Assembly: GCF_905397395.1 (NCBI RefSeq)
Contig: NZ_CAJPVH010000010.1
Location: 1 to 64,000 of the forward strand
Origin: Cupriavidus campinensis
GTDB lineage: Bacteria; Pseudomonadota; Gammaproteobacteria; Burkholderiales; Burkholderiaceae
Direction of reading: 5' to 3'
Length of the DNA stretch: 64,000 nt
Shown piece by piece: positions 58,034-64,000 of the stretch. Each line of letters begins with the position of its first letter. The first letter of the stretch is position 1. A program made the translations under genes and the position numbers. The notes under the pieces were generated by a model. The model was not told the DNA's origin. It saw only the letters and a program-made list of their open reading frames with translations, and ran no database searches.

Positions 58034-58981
58034 TCAGGCGGTCAGTCCGGTCGCCTCGTCGGCGCCCACATGCACGTTCATGCACTGCACGGCCGCGCCG
58101 GCGGCGCCCTTGCCGAGGTTGTCCAGGCGCGCCACCAGGTTCAGGCGCTCGGCGTTGCCGAACACAAACAGGTCCACGCGATTGGTGTCGTTGCTGGCCT
58201 GGACGTCGAAGAAGCCGCCGTCGAGGTTGGCATCGCTATTGAACGGGTGCACGCGCACGAACTGCTCGCCCTCGTAATGCTTGCGGTAGATGTCGAGGAT
58301 GGCCTCGGCATCGGCCTTGCGCGAGAGCAGCGCCGGGAACACCGGCACGGTCACGGCCAGCCCCTTCAGGAAGTTGCCGACGATGGGGTTGAAGATCGGC
58401 GCCTGGGCCAGGCCAGCCTGCACGCGCATTTCGGGCAGGTGCTTGTGCTCGAGGCCCAGCGCGTAGGGGCGCGGGCTATCGAGACGCGGATTCCCGCCTG
58501 CCTCGAACTCGGCAATCATCTTCTTGCCGCCGCCGCTGTAGCCGGTCAGCGAGAACGCCGAAACCGGGTAGTCGGCCGGCATCAGGCCCGCTTCCACCAG
58601 CGGACGCACGGCCAGCACGAAGGCGCTGGCGTGGCAGCCCGGCACCGCGATGCGCTTGCTGGCGCGCACCTTTTCGCGCTGGCCACGGGTCAGCTCGGGC
58701 AGGCCATAGGCCCACGAGTCGGTGGTGCGGAACGCCGTGCTGGCGTCGATCACGCACGTATCGGGATTGGTCACCAGCGAAACCGCCTCGCGCGAGGCCA
58801 CGTCCGGCAGGCACAGAAACGAGACATCCGAGGCATTCAGAAAGCGTGCTCGCTCCTGCGGGTCCTTGCGCTTGTCATCGGCAATGCGCAGCAGCTCCAC
58901 ATCGGAGCGACCCGAGAGGTAGTCCAGCAGCCGGAGACCGGTGGTGCCTTCCTGACCATCGACGAACACTTTGAAAACCAT
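58034..58981 (-). CDS. argC: N-acetyl-gamma-glutamyl-phosphate reductase (type 2)
   Basis: Arginine biosynthesis enzyme of 315 residues, the short type-2 AGPR that reduces acetylglutamyl phosphate. NADP motif [12 protein letters not shown] is at the start, the catalytic Cys116 lies in [11 protein letters not shown], and [10 protein letters not shown] is conserved. Length is near 310, unlike the roughly 345-residue type 1. argB is 8 kb away. The start MVFKVFVDG was chosen over an upstream Met whose translated extension lacks coding character. Confidence 0.93.
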   Translation of the reverse strand: MVFKVFVDGQEGTTGLRLLDYLSGRSDVELLRIADDKRKDPQERARFLNASDVSFLCLPDVASREAVSLVTNPDTCVIDASTAFRTTDSWAYGLPELTRGQREKVRASKRIAVPGCHASAFVLAVRPLVEAGLMPADYPVSAFSLTGYSGGGKKMIAEFEAGGNPRLDSPRPYALGLEHKHLPEMRVQAGLAQAPIFNPIVGNFLKGLAVTVPVFPALLSRKADAEAILDIYRKHYEGEQFVRVHPFNSDANLDGGFFDVQASNDTNRVDLFVFGNAERLNLVARLDNLGKGAAGAAVQCMNVHVGADEATGLTA

Positions 58982-59122
58982 GGCTGACTCACTCTGAAAA
59001 TGCGAAAAGTCGCCTGCCCAACGGGGCAGCGAACCTGCATTGTAGCGAGGTTGGGGGTTGGGCGCAGGGTTTACGCGAGAGGAGCGGTTGCGATCCGACA
59101 CATCCCGGGGCTTTGCAGGTAA

Positions 59123-59137
59123 TAACCAAGTAGGTTA
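59123..59137. promoter_or_regulatory. MqsA-type operator
   Basis: TAACC-AAGTA-GGTTA, a perfect 5-base inverted repeat with a 5-base spacer. The E. coli MqsA operator has the same TAACC/GGTTA arms with the same spacing. It lies just upstream of the mqsR remnant. Confidence 0.8.
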
Positions 59138-59144
59138 ATTTTGC

Positions 59145-59251
59145 ATGGAGAAATCGTCAGCGCATTACAAGCTGTCTTTGGTGAGGGCGTTGGTGGCAGA
59201 GGGGAGGGTGTGATCGAGCAACTGGTGATTGTGTCATTCAAGGTGCTGTAA
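59145..59251 (+). pseudogene. mqsR: mqsR toxin remnant (internal deletion)
   Basis: Two ends of an mqsR toxin gene with the middle gone. From ATG 59145 the frame encodes 22 residues beginning MEKSSAHYKLSLVRALV, matching the N-terminus of MqsR, and stops at TGA 59211-59213. In a different frame from 59216 the sequence encodes EQLVIVSFKVL and TAA at 59249-59251, matching the MqsR C-terminus (LIVSFKEK in E. coli). About 65 codons are absent and the frame is broken, so no active mRNA interferase can be made. Family memory supports the match; it should be checked by alignment. Confidence 0.82.
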
Positions 59252-59281
59252 AGAGCACCACCTCGAAAAAGGAGTCGGGAT

Positions 59282-59683
59282 ATGAGATGCCCGGAATGCG
59301 GAGGATCCGAACTGGTCAGGGAGCGGCGAGACATGCCCTACGACTATCGCGGCGAAACCACGGTGATCGAAGCAGTGCTGGCGGACTGGTGTCCCGCCTG
59401 CGGTGAAGGAGTTCTCGATCTCGATGAAGACGAGCGGATCGGACACTTGATGGTTGCCTTCAACAAGCAGGTCAACGCCGCCATCGTCGATCCGGCGTTC
59501 ATCGTATCCGTGCGCCGCAAGCTGGAACTCGACCAGCGGGAGGCCGGCGAGATCTTCGGCGGCGGCGTCAATGCGTTCTCGCGCTATGAGACCGGCCGGA
59601 CCAAGCCACCGCTGGCGCTGGTGAAGCTGCTCAAGTTGCTGGATCGCCACCCGAACCTGCTGGAGGAAATCCGCGCCATCTGA
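59282..59683 (+). CDS. mqsA: MqsA-family antitoxin and autorepressor
   Basis: Antitoxin of 133 residues with intact features. The N-terminal zinc domain has Cys3, Cys6, Cys37 and Cys40 (RCPECGG; WCPACGE). The C-terminal HTH contains VRRKLELDQREAGEIFGGGVNAFSRYETGRTKPP, nearly identical to the E. coli DNA-binding segment. AAAAGGAG precedes ATG. It normally neutralises MqsR and represses the mqsRA promoter; here its toxin gene is a remnant, so a regulatory role or drift may remain. Confidence 0.93.
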   Translation: MRCPECGGSELVRERRDMPYDYRGETTVIEAVLADWCPACGEGVLDLDEDERIGHLMVAFNKQVNAAIVDPAFIVSVRRKLELDQREAGEIFGGGVNAFSRYETGRTKPPLALVKLLKLLDRHPNLLEEIRAI

Positions 59684-59719
59684 GCGCGACGGCCCCGGCA
59701 TCCCGCCGGGGCGCCTGCC

Positions 59720-60496
59720 TCACAGCGGAAAATCGTAGTCGATCGACAGCGGGGCGTGGTCGCTGAACTTCTCGTCCTTGTAGATGGCGCAGGCGCGGGC
59801 CGTGGCGGCGATCTTGTCGGTGGTCAGGTGGTAGTCGATGCGCCAGCCGACGTTCTTCGCGTAAGCCTGGCCGCGGTTGCTCCACCAGGTGTACTGGTCC
59901 GGGCGCGGATCGAGCTGGCGGAAGACATCCACATAGCCGTGGTTGTCGAACAGTTCGCCAATCCAGGCGCGCTCCTCGGGCAGGAAACCGGAGTTCTTGA
60001 GGTTGCCCTTCCAGTTCTTGATGTCGATTTCCTTGTGGGCGATGTTGACGTCACCGCACAAAACGATCTCGCGTCCGCTGGCCTTGAGTTGCAGCAGGTG
60101 CGGCAGGAACGCTTCCATGAAGCGGAACTTGGCCTGCTGGCGTTCTTCGCTGCTGGAGCCGGACGGCACGTAGACGGAGATCACCGCAAGATGCGGATAC
60201 TGCACTTCCACGTAGCGGCCCTCGGCGTCGAACTCGGGCACGCCGAAGCCGGTGACCACCCGCTCGGGCTTGTGGCGCGTGTACAGGCCCACGCCGCTGT
60301 AGCCCTTCTTCTCGGCGTAGTGGAAAAAGCCGTGGTAGCCATGTGGCGCCAGGAACGCCTCGGTCATGTCGGCTTCCTGGGCCTTCAGTTCCTGCACGCA
60401 GATCATGTCCGCGTCCTGCTTGCCCATCCACTCGAAAAAGCCCTTCTTGGCCGCGGAGCGGATGCCGTTGAGGTTGGCGCTGATAATCCGTAACAT
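59720..60496 (-). CDS. xthA: Exodeoxyribonuclease III
   Basis: Endonuclease/exonuclease/phosphatase-fold protein of 258 residues that acts on abasic sites in base-excision repair. It opens [19 protein letters not shown]. The metal-binding Glu is in [20 protein letters not shown] supplies the catalytic Asp/Asn, and the catalytic His is in [13 protein letters not shown]. It is divergent from pyrE with 31 bases between the starts. Confidence 0.95.
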   Translation of the reverse strand: MLRIISANLNGIRSAAKKGFFEWMGKQDADMICVQELKAQEADMTEAFLAPHGYHGFFHYAEKKGYSGVGLYTRHKPERVVTGFGVPEFDAEGRYVEVQYPHLAVISVYVPSGSSSEERQQAKFRFMEAFLPHLLQLKASGREIVLCGDVNIAHKEIDIKNWKGNLKNSGFLPEERAWIGELFDNHGYVDVFRQLDPRPDQYTWWSNRGQAYAKNVGWRIDYHLTTDKIAATARACAIYKDEKFSDHAPLSIDYDFPL

Positions 60497-60527
60497 CTCG
60501 GGAAATTTTGAAATTCAGAGAGAAAAG

Positions 60528-61205
60528 ATGACGCAGCAGACCACGCCGGACGACCTCAGCCAGACCTTTATCCGCTTCGCGCTCGATGCGGGCGTGCTGT
60601 CCTTTGGCGAGTTCGTGACCAAGGCGGGCCGCAAGTCGCCCTACTTCTTCAACGCCGGCCTGTTCAACCAGGGCGCGATGCTGGGTCAGGTGGCGCAATT
60701 CTATGCGAAAACCCTGCTCAACTCGGGCCTCGAGTTCGACGTGCTGTTCGGGCCGGCCTACAAGGGCATCACGCTGGCCTCGGCCACGGCCGTGGCGCTG
60801 GCCGGCATGGGCCGGGACGTGGGGTTTGCCTACAACCGCAAGGAAGCCAAGGACCATGGCGAAGGCGGCACGCTGGTCGGCGCCAAGCTGCAGGGCAAGG
60901 TGGTGATCATCGATGACGTGATCTCGGCCGGCACCTCCGTGCGCGAGTCGATGCAGATGATTCGCGCCGCCGGCGCGGAGCCGGCCGCCGTGCTGATCGC
61001 GCTGGACCGCATGGAAAAGAGCGGCACCGCCGACAACATCGGCACGCATTCGGCTGTGCAGGACGTGCAGCGCGAATACGGCGTGCCGGTGATCTCGATC
61101 GCCAGCCTCAAGGACCTGCTGGCCTATCTCGATGCGTCGAACGACCCCGCGCTTGGGAACTCCCGGGCGGCCGTGGCGGCCTATCGTCAGAAGTACGGCG
61201 TCTGA
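60528..61205 (+). CDS. pyrE: Orotate phosphoribosyltransferase
   Basis: Type-I phosphoribosyltransferase of 225 residues that makes orotidine monophosphate from orotate and PRPP. The PRPP motif is [26 protein letters not shown] and [11 protein letters not shown] are OPRTase signatures. GAGAGAAAAG precedes the ATG. The start [14 protein letters not shown] was chosen; the open frame continues upstream through the divergent promoter region. Confidence 0.95.
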   Translation: MTQQTTPDDLSQTFIRFALDAGVLSFGEFVTKAGRKSPYFFNAGLFNQGAMLGQVAQFYAKTLLNSGLEFDVLFGPAYKGITLASATAVALAGMGRDVGFAYNRKEAKDHGEGGTLVGAKLQGKVVIIDDVISAGTSVRESMQMIRAAGAEPAAVLIALDRMEKSGTADNIGTHSAVQDVQREYGVPVISIASLKDLLAYLDASNDPALGNSRAAVAAYRQKYGV

Positions 61206-61260
61206 CGCGCCGGAGGGGGCGCCATGGGGCGCCCCGGCTCAACTTCCGAGGGAGCATGGC

Positions 61261-62604
61261 GTGGCGGACAAGCGGCAACAGCAGGTAAAACAGGCGACCA
61301 AGCAGGCAGTCAGGCGCGAACTGGGCGATCAGGGCGCGCCCCCGCAGGATTCCGCCTCAACGGCCACAGCGGCCCGGGCGAAGCGCACACGGGCGCCCAA
61401 GCGCGCCGCAGTGAGCGATCACTGCGCCCCTGACGCTCTGCCGGGCGACGGCCCCGCCCACGAAGCCTATGCGATCCGCGCGCTGGTGCTGCAAGGCGGC
61501 GGCGCGCTCGGCGCCTACCAGGCCGGCGTCTACCAGGGTCTGGCCGAAGGCGGCATTCATCCGAACTGGATCGCGGGTATCTCGATCGGCGCGCTCAATG
61601 CGGCGGTCATCGCCGGCAACCCGCCCGAAACCCGTGTGACGCAGCTGCGCGCGTTCTGGGAATACATCTGCGCCCAGCCGTGGCTGCCCGGCCTGCCGCT
61701 GGAACTGCTGACCGAGACCGCGCCCACCTGGCCGGAGCCGATGCGGATCTGGTTCGACAGCCTCAACGCGGCCCGCGCGATGATCGAAGGCCAGCGCGGC
61801 TTCTTCACGCCGCGCGCCATCGCCGATTTCTGGGGCCGTGGCGAAGACCCGGGCCGCGCCAGCTACTACGACACCGCGCCGCTCAAGGCCACGCTGGAGC
61901 GCTTTGCCGATTTCGACCGCATCAACCATCCGAAGGAGATGCGCGTCTCGGTGGGCGCCGTGAACGTGCGCACGGGCAATTTCGCGTATTTCGACAACAC
62001 GCGCGAACGGCTGCGCGCCGAGCACTTCATGGCGTCTGGCGCCCTGCCGCCGGGTTTCCCGGCCGTGGAGATCGATGGCGAGTATTACTGGGATGGCGGG
62101 CTGGTCTCGAACACGCCGCTCCAGGAAGTGCTGACTGCCCAGCCGCGCCGGGACGCCCTGATCTTCCAGGTGGACCTCTGGAGCGCGCGCGGCAAGCTGC
62201 CGCACAACCTGCTCGACGTGGCCGAGCGCCAGAAGGACATCCAGTATTCCAGCCGCACACGCGCCATCACGGACGTCATGCGCGAGCAGCAGAACTATCG
62301 CCGCATGCTGAGCGAGCTGATGGCGCTGGTGCCGGTGTCGAAGCGCAACGACCCGTGGTACCAGCGCGCCGCCGACCATGCCTGCGACGCGCGCCGCAAC
62401 GTCATCCAGCTCATCTACCGCGACAAGTCGTTCGAGGGCAGCGCCAAGGACTACCAGTTCGGTGCGCTGACGATGCACGAGCACTGGGCGAGCGGGCTCG
62501 AGGATATCCGCGACACCCTCAAGCACCCGAAATGGCTGGCGATGCCCGGCCCGGAGCGGCCGTTCGTCACCCACGACGTGCATCGCGGCAACGGCGACGA
62601 CTGA
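61261..62604 (+). CDS. Patatin-like phospholipase family protein (GTG start)
   Basis: Patatin-fold lipid hydrolase of 447 residues. An N-terminal region of about 75 residues rich in Lys, Arg and Ala precedes the domain. The oxyanion loop is LQGGGALGAYQAGV, the nucleophile GISIGALNAA, and the catalytic Asp is in YWDGGLVSNTP. The GTG at 61261 follows GAGGGAG and is in frame, whereas the ATG five bases earlier is out of frame. Substrate unknown; some bacterial relatives associate with polyhydroxyalkanoate granules. Confidence 0.85.
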   Translation: MADKRQQQVKQATKQAVRRELGDQGAPPQDSASTATAARAKRTRAPKRAAVSDHCAPDALPGDGPAHEAYAIRALVLQGGGALGAYQAGVYQGLAEGGIHPNWIAGISIGALNAAVIAGNPPETRVTQLRAFWEYICAQPWLPGLPLELLTETAPTWPEPMRIWFDSLNAARAMIEGQRGFFTPRAIADFWGRGEDPGRASYYDTAPLKATLERFADFDRINHPKEMRVSVGAVNVRTGNFAYFDNTRERLRAEHFMASGALPPGFPAVEIDGEYYWDGGLVSNTPLQEVLTAQPRRDALIFQVDLWSARGKLPHNLLDVAERQKDIQYSSRTRAITDVMREQQNYRRMLSELMALVPVSKRNDPWYQRAADHACDARRNVIQLIYRDKSFEGSAKDYQFGALTMHEHWASGLEDIRDTLKHPKWLAMPGPERPFVTHDVHRGNGDD

Positions 62605-62614
62605 CCCCTGGGCG

Positions 62615-63424
62615 TCACTCCACCCGCAGTTTCGCCAGTTCCGGCTTCGGCGGCGGGTATGCCGGCTTGAGCTGCCGGAACACGGCCGTGATGATCTCGG
62701 CCACCATCAGGTTGCGGTGGGTCTTGGAGTCGGACGGCACGATGTACCACGGGCAGTCCGGCGTGGCCGTGGCCGCGATGGCGGCTTCGTAGGCTTTCTC
62801 GTATTCCTTCCAGAACTTGCGCTCGGCCAGGTCCTGCGTGTCGAACTTCCAGTGTTTCTGTGGATCGGCGATGCGCGCCTCGAGCCGCGCCTTCTGCTCG
62901 TCCTTCGAAATATGGAGGAAGCACTTCACGATGGTCGTGCCGGTATCGGTCAGCAGGGACTCGAACGCGCGGATCTGCTTGTAGCGGCGCTCCCACTCGG
63001 CTTCGGCGATCCAGCCATGCACGCGCGTGATCAGCACGTCCTCGTAATGGCTGCGGTTGAACAGCACGATCTCGCCGACGCGCGGCACCTGTGCATGCAC
63101 GCGCCACAGGTAGTCGCGCGCCAGTTCCTCGGCGGTGGGCGCCTTGAAGCTGACCACGCGGATGCCAAGCGGATCGACGCTGCGGAAGACCGAGCGCACC
63201 GTGCCGTCCTTGCCGCTGGTATCCATGCCTTGCAGGACGACCAGCACCTTGCGGCGGTGCTCGGCGTAGAAGATGTCCTGGAGCGCGTCGAGTTCTGCCG
63301 AGAGTGTCTCCAGCCGCGCCTCGTCGGCGGCCTTGTCGCCCTGCGACAGCGGTTTGCCGCCCGGGTCGAAATCGGTCAGATTGAATTTTTTACTACTGGT
63401 GATGCGGAAATCGTCCAGCGTCAT
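62615..63424 (-). CDS. Polyphosphate kinase 2 family protein
   Basis: PPK2-family phosphotransferase of 269 residues. Walker A is LQGMDTSGKDGTV, the Walker B region is LFNRSHYEDVLI, and DPQKHWKF and CPWYIVPSD are conserved. It uses polyphosphate to phosphorylate nucleoside mono- or diphosphates; which class cannot be fixed from reading. Cupriavidus encodes several such enzymes. Convergent with the patatin gene, 10 bases apart. Confidence 0.9.
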   Translation of the reverse strand: MTLDDFRITSSKKFNLTDFDPGGKPLSQGDKAADEARLETLSAELDALQDIFYAEHRRKVLVVLQGMDTSGKDGTVRSVFRSVDPLGIRVVSFKAPTAEELARDYLWRVHAQVPRVGEIVLFNRSHYEDVLITRVHGWIAEAEWERRYKQIRAFESLLTDTGTTIVKCFLHISKDEQKARLEARIADPQKHWKFDTQDLAERKFWKEYEKAYEAAIAATATPDCPWYIVPSDSKTHRNLMVAEIITAVFRQLKPAYPPPKPELAKLRVE

Positions 63425-63461
63425 GGGGTCTCCGGTGGCGTGGCCTGCGGAGCCCCCATAG

Positions 63462-64000
63462 TCACGCGTTCAGTGCGGCAAGGTCAATAGTGCCTTCGAA
63501 CACGGTGGTCGCCGGGCCGGTCATCCGCACCGGCTGGCCCGCGCCGTCCCAGGCGATGGTCAGGTCGCCGCCATGGGTGTGGACCTTGACCGGCGAGTCC
63601 AGCAGGCCGCGCCGGATGCCGGCCACCACGGCCGCGCAGGCGCCCGTGCCGCAGGCCAGCGTCTCGCCGGCGCCGCGCTCGAACACGCGCAGCCGCACGG
63701 TGCCCCGGTCCACGATCTGCATGAAGCCGGCGTTCACCCGCTTCGGAAACGTCTGATGATGTTCGATCACCGGGCCGTCCTGGAGCACCGGGAACTGCTC
63801 GGTATCGTCCACGATCTGCACCGCGTGCGGGTTGCCCATCGACACCGGCGTGATCCACGCCGTGCGGCCGTTCACCTCGAGGCCGTAGAGTGTGTCGTCG
63901 CCCTCGCGGCGCGTCGGCAGGCCCTCGGGCAGGAACGGCACGCGTGCCGGCGTCAGCTCGGGCGCGCCCATGTCCACCGTGACCTGGCCGTCGTCCTGCA
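63462..64000 (-). CDS. dapF: Diaminopimelate epimerase, C-terminal part (5' end off window)
   Basis: The last 179 codons of DapF, which interconverts LL- and meso-diaminopimelate in lysine and peptidoglycan synthesis. The catalytic base and acid cysteines are represented by [14 protein letters not shown] (the second cysteine of the pair). [14 protein letters not shown] and [27 protein letters not shown] are family segments. The first half lies beyond base 64000. The visible Met at 63977 is internal, not the start. Confidence 0.93.
   Translation of the reverse strand, partial: QDDGQVTVDMGAPELTPARVPFLPEGLPTRREGDDTLYGLEVNGRTAWITPVSMGNPHAVQIVDDTEQFPVLQDGPVIEHHQTFPKRVNAGFMQIVDRGTVRLRVFERGAGETLACGTGACAAVVAGIRRGLLDSPVKVHTHGGDLTIAWDGAGQPVRMTGPATTVFEGTIDLAALNA

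Noticed and set aside
59145..59213. A functional short toxin gene of 22 codons.
   Set aside because: It lacks the core and catalytic residues of MqsR, and the C-terminal match is out of frame; a remnant fits better.

Overview
The window is high-GC chromosomal DNA of a betaproteobacterium of the family Burkholderiaceae, most likely Cupriavidus or a close Ralstonia-like relative. This rests on protein character and gene sets (RegB-type sensor, Bug-family receptor, betaproteobacterial DksA, metX-metW, AceK, leucine/isovalerate genes). It is an inference from protein recognition, not from a database match. No rRNA, tRNA, transposase, integrase or CRISPR array was seen.

Layout. 1-2.9 kb: end of a SPOR-domain protein, dsbA, an SDR and a BtuF-like metal-receptor protein. 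2.9-28.1 kb: a leucine/isovalerate (liu) catabolic region. A MerR-type LiuR regulator diverges from a metallo-hydrolase, and near-identical 22-bp palindromes lie in front of both liuR and ivd. ivd, liuB, liuC, liuD and liuE are spread over 21 kb together with aceK, a carbonic anhydrase, a thiolase, an acyl-CoA dehydrogenase, small hydrolases and a complete bioA-bioF-bioD-bioB block. The bio block sits directly before the biotin-carrying subunit gene liuD. 28.1-34.9 kb: a leftward zinc-homeostasis region with a ZnuD-like TonB receptor, a small membrane protein, two COG0523 (CobW-like) GTPase genes, dksA and a Fur-family regulator (zur). One COG0523 protein has lost its switch I/CxCC segment. 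A shared inverted repeat lies before zur and before the receptor operon.

35-43 kb: a Bug receptor, heat-shock protease hslVU, a RegB/RegA-like redox two-component pair, a PCu(A)C copper chaperone, a LysR regulator, and two tiny Cys-rich genes including a zf-HC2 anti-sigma-like protein. 43.4-48.5 kb: a four-gene chaperone-usher fimbrial cluster of visibly lower GC, with its chaperone gene last. It lies between the anti-sigma-like gene and an ECF-like sigma gene of the same orientation, so it looks like an insertion that split a sigma/anti-sigma unit.

49-64 kb: argB, a pyrimidine nucleotidase, slmA, then metX-metW behind a leader that folds like a SAM-II riboswitch and ends in an intrinsic terminator. 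Next come a thioesterase, ampG, an M48 protease, a small exported protein, argC, an mqsA antitoxin with an intact operator but only a gutted mqsR toxin remnant, xthA, pyrE, a patatin-like protein, a PPK2-family kinase and the end of dapF.

The most notable items are the CxCC-less COG0523 protein, the SAM-II-like metX leader in a betaproteobacterium, the mqsR remnant beside an intact mqsA and operator, the fimbrial cluster between the sigma and anti-sigma genes, and the biotin operon nested in the liu cluster. No wholly new multi-gene system is evident.
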